DNA of 64,000 nt from Agelas oroides (GCA_949130485.1 OX422194.1:6088699-6152698), one strand, 5' to 3'. Positions 20,781 through 31,660 are shown, numbered from the stretch's first letter. A program made the numbers and translations. Notes: a model not told the origin generated them from the sequence alone.

Positions 20781-21060
20781 ATGGTGTACGGTAGTACGCC
20801 ATATGTAGGGATGACCCCGAAAAAAAATGGCAGCCACATTAAAAGTGCACAAATGACACGCTCGAAATGTCTGCGTTAGATTAGTCAAAGGCCTCCATGA
20901 GCCATATTAGGCATTATCGAGTGCTTCCATGAGCAGCGAGACCGTTAACTTCACTGAAGAGCATCGATAAAGTACCCGACCAGCAAGTCGCTAAAACGGG
21001 CAAATCGTCTATCTTCTGACTTCTTCTTCCTCCCTTCCACCATGATAACACAATAACGGC
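20781..21060. repeat. Dispersed repeat with GTACGGTAGTACGCC end
   Basis: It begins CATGGTGTACGGTAGTACGCC and continues through ATGGCAGCCACATTAAAAGT, CTCGAAATGTCTGCGTTAGA and CATTATCGAGTG. An inverted second copy is at about 43320-43600, ending in CGTACTACCGTACGCCATG. This is probably a non-autonomous element. Confidence 0.7.
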
Positions 21061-21129
21061 TGAAGCTAGATTTGTATTCCAACAATTCAAATGCATACAA
21101 ACAGCATAAATCACTGAGTATTGCACTCA

Positions 21130-22350
21130 ATACTTATCGTTATCCTAGAACTCGAACTATTCTTCAGTGATTCTCAAGCACTCCGATGTTAATGCTTAGT
21201 GCTATATGCCATTTCGTTAGAATAACATTATTCATAGCAAGTACGCCCCCCGGAAGCTCAACTGAGCACGTGTTCAGTTACGGTGATAAGATGAAGACTG
21301 CAACAGCCAAGGTAGGTGGTATAATGCAAAACATAGAGAGGGAATGTGCATGCTTCCAGGAGAAGTATTCTAAGGTGTGTATTACTAGAGCTGCTGTAGA
21401 TGAAAGTGTATGTGAGGACTCCCACGCTGAGCATGTGTAGTTTGCAAGTACAGCAGTTTCTACCTCTGTTTAGACTATAGCTGAAGTCATTCTGTAATCT
21501 GGTCAGTTGCTAATCCTATAACTCACCTAGATACGAGGTACTTGATGGTTAAAATAATAGCTGGCAACTTAACACTAGCTAGCAACTTAGAACACTAGCC
21601 ACTGATAGTTATTTTCAACTTCACATTTCAAATTTGCTTGTTATGGTCATTTACAACGAAAATGCATATAGTACATGTTAGAGTTGATGGTAGCATTTTG
21701 GCTGGTGTCTTCTTAACATCCTCCTTCTTTTGTGTTGTGCCTGAGTCTTCATATTGCTCCATGCAACACAGCAATTAGCAGCCTATTGGTAGCTTAGTCC
21801 TCGAACTGCTGTATTGCAGCTAGTAGCACCGAGTCAATGGTAGCTTCATCAGAAACTTCTGCACTAAAGGAGGCAGCCACAGAGACTGGCGGTTGTTCAG
21901 CTCCTGTTCAATTCATGTGGACTTTAGGTTAACCGAAAAACTCTCTGCAGACTTCATCCCCACAGAGCTCACATACATGTAGTATTGAGTCGTAAGACAC
22001 CATTACAGCAAGTTTTACAGTGAGTAGCTATATAGTCTAAATCGGTTTGACACCACAGAGTTGGAATCTATGGGATTTATAAGCCTGCGTGCTAAGCCTC
22101 ATAAAACTCATGTGCTTTGCACTCGGGGTTTATGAGACTTTGCTAAACCCCGTAGATAAAGAAGTTCGATGTTTGGATTTACAATTTCACTTAGAAGCTT
22201 TTGAATTTATGGTGATTCTTTGTTCTTTGTGAACAGCACAGTTCTATACTTTCATACTTTACAGACTGTACATGTTCCCCTCGCCGTCCTTTCCCACCTC
22301 TCTTCTCTCTTACCATTTCTAAAAACAATTAAAAAAAAAAAAAAAAAAAA
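21130..22350. other. Intron, no supported gene
   Basis: The frame at 21186-21440 has no recognised motif. A weak hairpin lies at 22068-22160 (TCTATGGGATTT ... AAACCCCGTAGA) around GCACTCGGGG. A poly-A run is at 22330-22351. Confidence 0.35.
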
Positions 22351-22356
22351 ACAGCA

Positions 22357-22984
22357 GGAACAAGTCACAAAAAAGTTTTCCGAATGAAAACAAGTGCATG
22401 TAGGGATGGAACCCTCAAAAATTAACCAAACAAGATTGGAACGACACCACAACACATTCACACCATCCCTACATCTTGTGCCATTTTGCCAACTATGCAC
22501 ACCAAAAAACTCTCTACATGCACTTAAGCCTATTTCCACCCCCTAAATGACCACGGTACTCAGCACTCCTCACTCCACAGCTTTCCACATAAAAGACAAT
22601 TCCATGTCCAGCAGCAATAAAATTTCACAACATAAATTAAAACTCCCAACATACCATACAGAGCCAGCACTGCTCACAGTTTCTGCATACAAGACAGACT
22701 ATACCTGCCATGCTCAGTAGCAACTACATTGCAGCCACCCACAACATAACACACTCTCCATGCACATCAACATGCACTACACACCCAGCACTACCCTCCC
22801 CACTGCCTTCCACAACCCTCCTATGCACACAACTAACAAGCACAAAGCATAGTTGGCAAAACGGTACAAGATGTGGGGATGGTGTGAATGTGTTGTGGTG
22901 TCGTTCCCATCTTTTTTGACTGGTTTTTGAGGGTTCCATCCCTACATGCGCTTGTTTTCATTCGGAAAACTGTTTTGTTACTTT
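22357..22984. mobile_element. Foldback element with CATCCCTACATC arms
   Basis: The left arm (22357-22500) has AACAAGTCACAAAAAAGTTT, TGTAGGGATGGAACCCTCAA and CACCATCCCTACATCTTG; the right arm (22840-22984) is the inverse with a few changes. It is the same family as 41321-42400. Confidence 0.8.
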
Positions 22985-23049
22985 ATATGCTAGTATACAT
23001 GCCAATAGTATTTTTCATAGACATTCATGACTATATTTTCCCATATTCG

Positions 23050-23720
23050 TATTTGATAGCCCGCAGGTCATATGCTGCATAGTAATCGTGGTGTGTGCTC
23101 TAATTGGAATGCATGCACTCATAGTCACTGCTCAAACAGTGAATAAACTTTTATTACACATGTAAATGGCATTATTTACAAACCTACGGTACTCTTTTCC
23201 ACTGGTAGAAAAATCGGTAAGCATGCCACTGCCCTCCAAAGCTAGAATCAGGCCAGTAGCTTCTTAAATAGGCCTCTTCACCACACTTGTGCACTAGTAA
23301 CTTTCAATCTTCTTGGTACTATTAAATCAGAGTAGTATATAATAAATTAATGAAAAAAGCAATATTGCACTCTTGTGCTGTATTTTCACTCGCCTGCTGC
23401 TCGTGAAAATACAGCTGCCCACTCATGCAATATCCAGCCATATTACCTTCTTACCCATCCAAAAAATGTATATTTATGTATACGCTTCAATAGTATTTCC
23501 CAACTAATATTTTCTCCTATTCAATAGTTCATATTTGATAGCCCACAAGGCATATGTTGCGTAGCAACCATGCTGTGTGCTCTAATTGGAATTCACTCTC
23601 AACCGCTATCTAAATAGCTGTTATCTAAATAGCAAATAAGCAGATGAGAATGGCATACGGCCACACACTCGTACAATTTCTAACCATATTACATTCTTGT
23701 CCATCAAATAATATGCCATA
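23050..23720. repeat. Two copies of a TTTGATAGCCC repeat
   Basis: TATTTGATAGCCCGCAGGTC (23050) and TATTTGATAGCCCACAAGGC (23532) each lead into GTGTGTGCTCTAATTGGAAT or GCTGTGTGCTCTAATTGGAA. The stretch between has GTATTTTCACTCGCC/GCTCGTGAAAATAC, a short hairpin at 23378-23413. They look like diverged relatives of the 20197 family. Confidence 0.5.
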
Positions 23721-23721
23721 T

Positions 23722-24260
23722 AGTGCTAAATTTTCGTGGGTCTTTAATTTCACAAATTTTGTGAATTTTCAACTGTTTGTGAAATTATTTTTTTGACATG
23801 TGAACCAGTTTTCACGCTGACTACAGGAGTGTTGATTGACCACATCCTGGGGCTAAGCTGCCAAATCTGTAAAGAACACTCTTCAAAGAGATACGTACCT
23901 TTGAATTAGACATTGCTTTGCTGACAGCTGCGAGCTCAAGCAGGACGACAGTGTGTACGTGTGACAGTGCATGTTAAAGACACTCTCAGGTTGGGTCTGG
24001 GTCTTGGAATGAGACCACCTACGACAGTGATCATGACACAGATATAAACCTGTCCCAAAAATGTCACAGTTAAGTGATGATAATAAGAATGTTACTCTAG
24101 TTACCCTAGTTTACTATACTGATACTCTTGTTAAATACAACTGTGTTTGTTTGCCACACCCATAGTATATAATGTGTGTGGTGTGTTTTAGACACCGAAT
24201 TTGTGAAACAATATATTTTTTTAAATCGCTATTCGCGAAAATTTAGACCCTCAAAAATTT
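23722..24260. mobile_element. AAATTTTCG-ended MITE
   Basis: The left end TAAATTTTCGTGGGTCTTTA and right end CGCGAAAATTTAGACCCTCA are inverted. The interior has no coding sequence. Confidence 0.6.
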
Positions 24261-24299
24261 TGCGCTATATTGTACATACCGTAATTGTTCTAATACTAT

Positions 24300-24885
24300 A
24301 CGTATGCTTTAAAAATAATTAGGTTGTGATCTTATGTAAGATTGGATTCATCACAAATTCCTGAAATTGAATTTCTTACATAAAATTAGATCTTACGATG
24401 CATAAGAATAACAATACATGGAAACACAAAGCCATGCTTTTGCAAGCGTTGTAAGTATATAGCTGGTTTTTCCTAGAATTGTGTAGAGACCTCGTCGAAC
24501 TCTAACCGATGAGGGCAGTTTGGTGATGAGGGCAGTACCAAACGTCCCTTTCACTAGTCTGACGTAGGGTCTGGAGTCCATACAAAGCTAAGTAAGTGTA
24601 TAGCTGTCTTATTGCGTCCATACCTCATCAAACTCTGCAACCAATAAAGGCAACCCCTTCTTAGGTACATACTTCGCCGAACTCTGTGACCTATGATGGC
24701 TGTACCAAGTGTAGCTTGGACTTGTAGGAATGCCATGAAGGTTGGCTTCAGTCCAGCATTTTCTTACGCTAAATTGGATTAGTGTAAATAAATTAACGAA
24801 GACTTCGGCTTAGATTCATGATGAATTCCCGGAATTGAATTTCTTATGTTAAATCGGATCATACGTAGTATTAGAATAATTAAGG
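24300..24885. repeat. Paired GAATTGAATTTCTTA repeat
   Basis: ATTCATCACAAATTCCTGAA with TTGAATTTCTTACATAA at 24346 and ATTCATGATGAATTCCCGGA with TTGAATTTCTTATGTTAA at 24813 are the same word; an inverted version lies at 35325-35400. Between them are diverged tandem segments (CGTCGAACTCT, CATCAAACTCT, CGCCGAACTCT). Confidence 0.5.
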
Positions 24886-24939
24886 TACTACAGCTGCTAC
24901 AGCTGTGGTGAAACTTTGTGTGTTTGTCACATGCTGCAG

Positions 24940-25284
24940 GTATTGGGTTAACCCTGAACAATGTGCAGTATACCAACAACAGTGTTGTGACCATCACGGA
25001 TATTGGAACTGATGGTGCTGCTCTGATCTGCACAACTACCCACCAAGGCTGCTGTTTATCCAACGATAGATCTCATTGGTACTTTCCTAATGGAAGTCAG
25101 GTCCAACGTTCTGAGTCTCTACCATACTACAGAACTAGGACTTATTATCGAAATGATGGTAGTGCAACAGTACGTCTCCACCGTAATCCTGAGGCTACCA
25201 CAACAGGAATCTTCCACTGTGACATACTTGATACCAGTGGAGAACTTCAGAGCATCTATGTGGGGATATATACTACCACTACAG
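24940..25284 (+). CDS. Cys-rich WYFPNG-type Ig module, cassette 2
   Basis: The acceptor CTGCAG ends at 24939 and the donor GTGAGT starts at 25285; 345 nt, phase 1-1. Sequence: IGLTLNNVQYTNNSVV, GAALICTTTHQGCCLSND, HWYFPNGSQVQRSES, YYRNDGSATVRLHRN and TGIFHCDI, ending YVGIYTTTTG. The I-C, C-C, W-Y-F-P-N-G, V-R-L-x-R and G-I-F-H-C pattern is a V-like Ig variant with an extra cysteine pair, common near the N-termini of sponge and cnidarian adhesion proteins. Its recurrence at 47116 suggests where a second paralogous unit begins. Confidence 0.85.
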
Positions 25285-25439
25285 GTGAGTCCTGTACATT
25301 GAAGAGAAATGAGTTTGTATAGCAAGAGCAGTGTTGTTCAAGTTAACAGAACTAAAATTGAAACCCCTTTTAAATAGCTGTCAAACAAACCAACTACTAG
25401 AAAAGTACATCTTGACTTAGTATAACTAGAAGCGAGAAA

Positions 25440-25562
25440 ATAAAACATTAGAAATGTAAAAAGATGTAGGGATGGAACGCCAAAAAGTATGCAAACAAGG
25501 TAGGGATGATATAAAAGTGAAGGTGAATTTACAAAGCCCTATCCCTGCATCTTTTTCACACT
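25440..25562. repeat. Single arm of the CATCCCTACATC foldback family
   Basis: AAATGTAAAAAGATGTAGGGATG, AACAAGGTAGGGATGATA and the closing CTATCCCTGCATCTTTTTCA match the left arm at 2825-2930. No inverted partner is nearby. Confidence 0.7.
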
Positions 25563-25987
25563 AGAGTCAGCTATGCCCCACCACCACCTCATCTCTCCTC
25601 TTGTCTACACTCCACTATCCCTCATCCCTCCTAATAGTCTGGGAATAAGACTATTGAGACCCCCCCCCCCCTTGATTCACTCCTGGCCTACTCCCAGTTT
25701 GGTAATAGTTTAGTTACAGGGTATTGAACTAAGTTGTTAATGAGGCAGTTGTGTCTTCCATCCTACTTGTTTGCTTTGGCCGCTTTATACATTGGACAAA
25801 ATCACTTTCGCTGTTGTTGCTTTTATGTATGTCAACATTTTTATCATTTGTTTTGTTTTTCTTACGTTGTTTACACTTTACCAGCTGAAGTCATGCTGCT
25901 ATTGATATCATTCATTAGTTTGTCGATAAAGCGTGACTAGAAATGCAACCAGCAGTGATACTAGCCAATCAGATTTGAAGATGTCAA

Positions 25988-26473
25988 TCATAAAACGTTA
26001 TTTGCAGCACTGTGTACAAGCTGCATGGAAATCTGGTGCCAGCCGTCAATAGGGAAGGGAGGAATGTGGCTAGCGAGGTGAACCTTGGACACCAGTTCTC
26101 TCAAGTCTCCCGCCAGTGTTTCATGGTGCAAGATACAATCGTATTCTATCTCGCAGGGTCGGCAAAGTTTCTCCAATGGCTGCCAGTGTTCATGCATTTC
26201 ACTCGGGTTGTGTGTACCCACCAAGTATTGCACAAACTCTGAGAACTTGACGTCATTGCCCATGGATTCTCCTTCTGCTCCCGTTTGATACTTCCTCACT
26301 ATCTCCCTCCTGTACCGTTCATGGAAAAATGTGCTGGAACTCTCAAATTTGAGCTTGTATGCGAGGGCTATTCTGAGGAAGGGATGCCTGCTGACCATAA
26401 AGGACAGGTAAGAACAAAGTCGTCTCTCCTCCTCCTCAGGGGAGAAGCTGCTTAGGTAGACAAAGTTCTTTCT
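25988..26473 (-). pseudogene. Carbohydrate sulfotransferase C-terminal fragment
   Basis: The frame reads from FVYLSSFSPEEEERRL through SYLSFMVSRHPFLRIALAYK (the 3'-phosphosulfate-binding loop, V-R-x-P-F-x-R-L/I-x-x-A-Y), then KFSEFVQYLVGTHN, HWQPLEKLCRPCEIEYDCI and HHETLAGDL to a stop. These are hallmarks of the chondroitin/HNK-1-type sulfotransferase family (Sulfotransfer_2), which sulfates glycans in the Golgi. The 5'-phosphosulfate motif is not seen upstream: the open frame closes near 26494 in repeat sequence. It could be a terminal exon of a nested - strand gene, but the missing upstream exons favour a gene fragment. Confidence 0.6.
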
Positions 26474-26526
26474 TATAAAGGAATTTAGATGTTATGAGGC
26501 GAAAATAGAGGAAAGTGAAAAGGCCA

Positions 26527-26599
26527 GCAGCCGCCAGGAGTCGAACCCAGGACACCTCTGGCTTGAGCCGCCAGTGCTCTGCCACTGAGCCACGGCAAC
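26527..26599 (-). repeat. tRNA-like SINE head or tRNA pseudogene
   Basis: Read on the - strand it folds as a 73-nt cloverleaf. It has an A box (TGGCTCAGTGG), a perfect anticodon stem CTGGC/GCCAG with loop GGCTCAA, a B box (GGTTCGACTCC) and a partly paired acceptor stem. Position 33 is G rather than the invariant T and the acceptor stem has mismatches, so a working tRNA is unlikely. Flanking sequence at 26600-26770 is shared with 50140-50380. Confidence 0.6.
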
Positions 26600-26770
26600 T
26601 GGACAACCACCAACCCTCACAATCCTCTATATGTACTGCATAGGTGGTACTCAATGCCTCAGTCGCACACCTGGCAGCCACTCAGCATGTGCTGTCAGAA
26701 CTCAGTTAGGGGTCGACCGGAAAATTCTCTCCATAAGGAAAGAACCCATGCTGAGTGGTTTTTCTCACTC
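26600..26770. repeat. Repeat body shared with 50140-50380
   Basis: Shared features are CTCACAATCCTCTATAT / ATATAGAGAATTGTGAG, GGTACT(C/G)AATGCC, TGCTGTCAGAACTC and TGAGTGGTTTT(T/C)TC, in opposite orientations. The paired flanks suggest a tRNA-associated SINE or short element. Confidence 0.5.
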
Positions 26771-27448
26771 TAGCATCTTACCTCACGCTGGAAATAAGGG
26801 AATTTAGATGTTATGAGTGGGTGACTTTGCATAACATCTAGGCCTGTTTTATAAGGGAGATGTGGTTCGTTGATTGTTCATGAATGTTTTATGATTGTAG
26901 TAATCCATGATAGGTGCATTCTACGTAGTTGTGCATGACAATGGGTAACCCGTGCTGGTCTCTATAAGCCACTTCAAGCTGGTCATAGATGACAAAGAGA
27001 GACAGAGCTTTCTGCAGAGTCACCATGACACCTTTATGGTTTGTGTATAGAACTCTTCAGCCATATTATAGGTGCCTAGAAAGGCTCTGAAAATGAAGGA
27101 CTGCCTCTGGCTACTCACAGTCACTGCACAAATTATGAGATACTTTACTTGACTTCCTGGAGTTTGTGAATTGGCATCACTACAGCATAGAAAACACTCT
27201 AAGCAAGTGGCTCAGTGCTGCACTTCAGGCACTGCTCAATCAGGCTCACCTTGTGCTATGAGTTTGCAATACCAACTTTTAGTCCGTAGCTCAAAACAGA
27301 GTTGGAGTACCCCAGCTCCACATGGTGTGGAGGCAGGGTTTGTATGTTTGTAGATATACCATATAACAGAAAATTTTAGTGGTTAAAATTGTCATGGATT
27401 TTGTCTGGTGTGCAAACATTTTCCTCCTGCAAAGGTTTTGTATGTATA

Positions 27449-27542
27449 GGTTATACAACTCGGTTTCGGTCTCTACGGGATATACATAACCGAGTGCCGA
27501 AGGCTGTGTATACCGTAGAGACCGAAACCGAGTTGTATAACC
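27449..27542. repeat. Hairpin with GGTTATACAACTCGG stem
   Basis: GGTTATACAACTCGGTTTCG plus GTCTCTACGG pairs with CCGTAGAGAC plus CGAAACCGAGTTGTATAACC. The loop is ACCGAGTGCCGAAGGC, of the same purine-rich design as the 13040 hairpin. Confidence 0.75.
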
Positions 27543-27617
27543 GACTTGTACCATGGGGCATAGCAACGCGCTTACGTAGTAGAAGGGTATAAAAAGCAGA
27601 CAGTTTGTCATGCGCTA

Positions 27618-28400
27618 CAATAATTAACCCTCGGCGCGCATGCGCGAGGGTTACAGTAGTTGTCCTGTGTGTGTGTGTGTGTGTGTGTCCGTTTTCTCTA
27701 TTCTGCCTTCTCACGCTTTTAGGCATTCAACGAGAGGTATCAGCGGCTACAGCGCAGAAAATGTAGTAAAATTAAAAAGCCGTTTTCTCTAAAACTGCTT
27801 AGTTCAAAAGTTACAAGCGTTAACTTATAAACTTACGGCGACTAAGTCAGCCATTTTCTTCATGTGCAATGTTTCCGTATACCTCTCCGTAACACGTACG
27901 TAGCGGTAATGCGTGATCACGTGACTTGGAGCAGCGGTATAGTGTTTTCCGTCGAACATTTGTGACTGTCTTTTACGAGAGGTTCAGAAAGGTATGCCCA
28001 CAGTGTAATACCGTAGTGCATGCAATGGAGTGCAATAGGTCTATGCGTCTGAGAAAGGTATGCGCACAGTGTTTGTGACTGTGGCCAGGCCTTCGCATCG
28101 AAGAAAGGAAAGCACAGTGTACTGCTGTTGGGGAGCCTGAGAACGTAGAAAAGCCTTACTGTCTGAGGAAGGGTTATTAGTGGGGAAAGAGAGAGACAAA
28201 GTCCGCAAAACGAGTAAGAGAGCTTCTGAAACACGTGAGCAGACTTTGCACATGTAAGAACAGAACCAAACACATCTGGCAAGCATGACAGCTTCTATTG
28301 TTCACGAGACAGTGATCGATTCTAGTCAACACACAAGTACAATCACATGCACTGCTGCGCCGAGGGTTTGGCACTTCAGTGCCTTTCATTTTTCATAGCT
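27618..28400 (+). mobile_element. Helitron-like element, copy 1
   Basis: It begins near a TTAACCCTCGGCGCGCATGC/GCGAGGGTTA palindrome, followed by a (TG)n run and TTTCTCTATTCTGCC. It contains a decayed frame with ERDKVRKTSKRASETREQTL-type residues around 28170-28255. It ends with GGCACTTCAGTGCC, a small hairpin, and TAGCTAG. A RASET-x-EQT repeat is typical of the N-terminal region of invertebrate Helitron helicase proteins; a 3' hairpin followed by CTAG also fits. No Rep or helicase domain remains. Confidence 0.5.
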
Positions 28401-28691
28401 AGTGTACATGATCATGGAGTGTACTTTAGTTCAAGTTTGGATATATTGCCTACTGTGAAAAGAATGTATGCATGGTAGTCCAAGAGGATCAGTTGGAATA
28501 CACGGCATGCGCGAGAGGGTTACAGTAGTTGTCCTGTGTGTCTGTGTGTGTGTGTGTCCGCTTTCTCTATAGACCCGTTGCAATGACGTCAGCTTCCGGC
28601 CTAATTTCCTTAGTAACTGTTGCTATCCGCCATGTTGGAGGACAAGCGTATGCGTAACGCTTGCGGTTCAACATGATTCACAGCACTAGCG

Positions 28692-29468
28692 ATGCAGCGC
28701 GGACTCATTCCAGCATATTATACTACCATCGCAGATGTGGACTGGAAGAAAAGATATGCGGATAAGCTGGATCTGGTGAATGGTATTAATCCCTATGAAA
28801 TACCGAGGAACGAATGGCATGATAACGTTGACTTATGGCCTGCTATTATGCACGTCCATGTCTGCATGTACCTGATTCTGTCTCCAAGCCCCTACTCTAA
28901 AGAAGACCTGCTCAACTACAAGAGTTCGGACTGCTACCAGAACTTTGTGCGAGGATGGGCGAGAGAAGTACTTGTGAAGGCTGTTGATACCAAGAGAATT
29001 GTTATTGGAAAGACTGTAGCTACTGATTTCAACTGTTGTTGGCAGCCTAAAGTCAGCACCTTGGCATTCTTTTGCGTACAGGTAAATCACTCTCAGAAAT
29101 TGAGTGAAAAACCACTCACTCCATGGATCATAGCTATGGATGATGGAAGAATCCTTGCTGCACACTGTGATTGCATGGCAGGACTGGGTGAGACTTGTTC
29201 CTGTGTTGCATCACTGCTTTGGGTCATTGGTGTTGGAGTTGAGAGCAGAGAATCACTGACTGTTACGCAGAAGAGTGCCTACTGGGTAATGCCTCCTGCT
29301 ATGAAGTCAGTACCATACTCTCCAGTGAGTTTGTTCGAAAGAAGAGAAAGAATTCTGAAGTTGGTATTTCAGCTAAGAGATCGATTCCTCCACCATCGAA
29401 CACAGAACTGTCACAATTTTTTGACAGTTTGGCTCTTCTGGTTCCTACGCTCATTCATTATAGCATAG
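28692..29468 (+). pseudogene. SWIM zinc-finger protein, frameshifted
   Basis: The frame starts MQRGLIPAYYTTIADVDWKK and includes YKSSDCYQNFVRGWAREVLV, PWIIAMDDGRILAAH and the SWIM-type motif CDCMAGLGETCSCVASLL, where the usual C-S-H is C-S-C. Near 29325 the coding sense shifts to another frame, which continues RKKRKNSE, then AKRSIPPPSNTELSQFFDSL and stops near 29490. In the known family a YqaJ-type nuclease domain follows; it is missing. The altered zinc ligand, frameshift and truncation make it a pseudogene. Confidence 0.7.
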
Positions 29469-29494
29469 ATAGTATACCTGACATAGCATAGATA

Positions 29495-30320
29495 GTATAC
29501 CTTACGTAAGGTATACTATCTCTAATCATTGCATGCAAACTGTTAGAGATAAAATTTTATTTTGAAATCAGGAATGCTGTATCACATATTAGTAGATTTT
29601 CATACAGGTCCTGGAACAAAAACAAACTAGTCATTGCATAGTCAAACCAAAAGCAACTATAAGGTTACACATGCACAGGACTGTGTTAATAGCCCTTACC
29701 ATTTGAGCTAGTTTGAAAAGGTAAGGAGTGGATCACATGCATCACTCCATCTCTTTTTTCCTTTCTTAACACCACCCTTGCATGCCTCTCTTCAACCGGG
29801 GTCATCTCTCAAGATCAACTCTCTCGAAATAAACTCTCACAAGATCAATTCTCCTGAGATCAACAATTTTTCTCGAGATCAACTCATGCATCCCATATGG
29901 GATGGTATAGCTAATCACAAACTGTCATAATCATATGCCGTCAAAATGCTTTCTTCTCAAGATGAACTCATACATCCCATATGGGAACTCATGCAGATGC
30001 TGGAAGCAGGCCCCAAGATGAAGACAGGTGAGCCAAACGGAGAGATGAATCCAGAACTTGTTTGCTCGATTCAATTCTGTATAACTCATCACTCAGATAG
30101 TGGTACCTAAAAACCCATGAGTTGATCTCGAGAAATTTGAGTTGATCTCATGAGAGTTGATTTCGAGAGAGTTGATCTTGAGCGACTAAATCCTTCAGCC
30201 ACTGTCGTACACTTTTCTGGTGCTCCCCCAAGATGTTTCGACGGCCCCCAATCGGGGTTATTTTCATCATATAAGGCACAGGGCTTCCCTAGATAAAGCA
30301 GGTAAAATACTGATTTAGTT
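29495..30320. other. Non-coding interior of the 28571 transposon
   Basis: The segment is rich in AGATCAACTCTC(T/A)CGA(A/G)A words in both orientations (29808-29890 and 30112-30185), giving an internal inverted repeat. A TACGTAAGGTATACTATCTCT palindrome lies near 29500. No gene. Confidence 0.45.
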
Positions 30321-30342
30321 TTCATGCCTGCTAGTAGCCTCG

Positions 30343-30402
30343 TACCCAGGCTCCTCCCCATGCCCCGATTTGCGGCATGGGGAGGAGCCTGGGTACGAGG
30401 CT
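30343..30402. mobile_element. AGCCTCG-family minimal hairpin nested in the transposon
   Basis: AGCCTCGTACCCAGGCTCCT leads to an inverse ending AGGCTA through a GCCCCGATTTGCGGC loop. CCTGCTAGT flanks both sides as a 9-bp direct repeat. Its position inside 28571-30804 makes it younger than that element. The boundaries are within about two bases. Confidence 0.8.
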
Positions 30403-31150
30403 ACCTGCTAGTAGGTAGCTAGCTAGTGTACTTTGTTAGTTAGATTACCTGATATGAAGTGTAAAGAGCAGATACAAGCATAGGGATACTTCTCGGGTCC
30501 GAGGTCTTCCCTGTGAATTCTTGTGAGCCAAAGATCACGCCTTTTAGTTCACGGTTTTTTTCACCTTGATGGAAAATCACCGCTGGTAAGCGATAAAAGC
30601 TTATCTCTTTCTCCCTGTCTGACCTATTACCGCAGCCAACTACTGCGCAGAATTCACCATTATATGAACGTACTCGTACTTTCGGACTACTCCAGCTCCA
30701 CCTTGCTCCAGCTGTTATGAATAATAATACGCTAGCTCCACCTGTCCTCCAAGATGGCTACCGGGTTATTAATTATTATTAATGACGTCACGTGCAATGG
30801 GTCTATTCTGCCTTCTCGCGCTTTTAGGCGTCCAACGAGAGGTATCAGCAGCTACAGTGTGGAAAATGCAGTAAAATAAAAAAGCCTTTTTCTCTAAAAC
30901 TGCTTAGTTCAAAAGTTAGAAGCGATATAAACTTACCGCGACTAAGTCAGCCATTTTCTTCACGTGCAATGTTTCTGTATACCTCTCCGTAACACGTACG
31001 TAATGGTAATGTGTGATCATGTGAGTTGGAGCACACGGTATTGTGGTTTTTCCGTCTAAGTTACTTAGACGTTTGTGACTGTCTTTTACGAGAGGTTCAG
31101 AAAGGTATGCCCACAGTGTAATACCGTAGTGTATGTGAAGAGGTCAGTTT

Positions 31151-31531
31151 GTGACTGTGGCCATGCCCTTTGCATCGAAGAAAAGGAAAGCACGGTGTAT
31201 TGCTGTTTGGGAGCCTGAGAACGCAATGAAACGTAGAAAAGCCTTACTGTCTGAGGAAGAGTTATTATTGACGAAAGAGAGAGACAAAGTCCACAAAGCG
31301 AGTAAGAGAGCTTCTGAAACACGTGAGCAGACTTTGCAGGCAAGAACAGAACCAAACACATCTAGCTTGCGCCGAGGGTTCTGCACTTCAGTGCTGTTCA
31401 TTTATGCAGTATTACAAAGCTCTCTGAAAGGTGACAGAACCGCGGAACTCCTGGAAACTTCAAGCAGCAACTGCACAGTTGTGAACATGGTGAACGAGCT
31501 CGACAATCTCATACAGAGCGCAGTTACCTGA
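31151..31531 (+). pseudogene. Helitron-type N-terminal ORF fragment
   Basis: The frame begins MTVAMPFASKKRKARCIAVW and contains RRKALLSEEELLLTKERDKV and SKRASETREQTLQARTEPN. The RASET-x-EQT block is shared with 28170-28255 (decayed) and, on the other strand, 40023-40247. Downstream residues lose this pattern, so only the first repeats survive. It belongs to Helitron-like copy 2. Confidence 0.5.
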
Positions 31532-31660
31532 GCCACAGACTGTTGACTAACCCCTGGCCCTGTGTCAAGAAAACAACAGCGAACAAGCTACAACCGCTCA
31601 CTCGAGAACATGCTCGGTTTCCTGTGTCGAGTAATGAACGACAGAACGGGCGAACGATAG

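Larger units (their letters stand above)
28571..30804. mobile_element. 2.2-kb DNA transposon with AT duplication (ISL2EU-like)
   Basis: The ends AGACCCGTTGCA and TGCAATGGGTCT are inverted, each followed by TGACGTCA and, further in, CCATGTTGGAGGACA or its inverse. AT flanks both sides, and the uninterrupted junction CTCTATTCTGCC in copy 1 shows the empty site. The cargo is a SWIM-domain protein gene. A SWIM/YqaJ-type accessory protein and an AT target suggest the ISL2EU group, from memory of that family; the transposase itself is not found. Confidence 0.7.
28499..31440 (+). mobile_element. Helitron-like element, copy 2, split by a nested transposon
   Basis: GCATGCGCGAGAGGGTTACA and the TG run at 28505-28570 repeat copy 1. 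The match then resumes at 30805 (ATTCTGCCTTCTCGCGCTTT) and continues through the GTCAGCCATTTTCTTCACGT region to the coding part at 31151-31380 and a degraded GCACTTCAGTGC hairpin at 31383. The 28571-30804 transposon separates the two halves. Confidence 0.55.

Noticed and set aside
26527-26599. Functional tRNA gene
   Set aside because: A cloverleaf is possible, but T33 is replaced by G, the acceptor stem is mismatched and the flank is a repeated element, so it was called a tRNA-like repeat.
26875-27060. Short - strand open segment reading LQKALSLFVIYDQLEVAYRD
   Set aside because: It looks protein-like for about 50 residues but has no start, splice sites or family I can name, so it was not listed as a gene.
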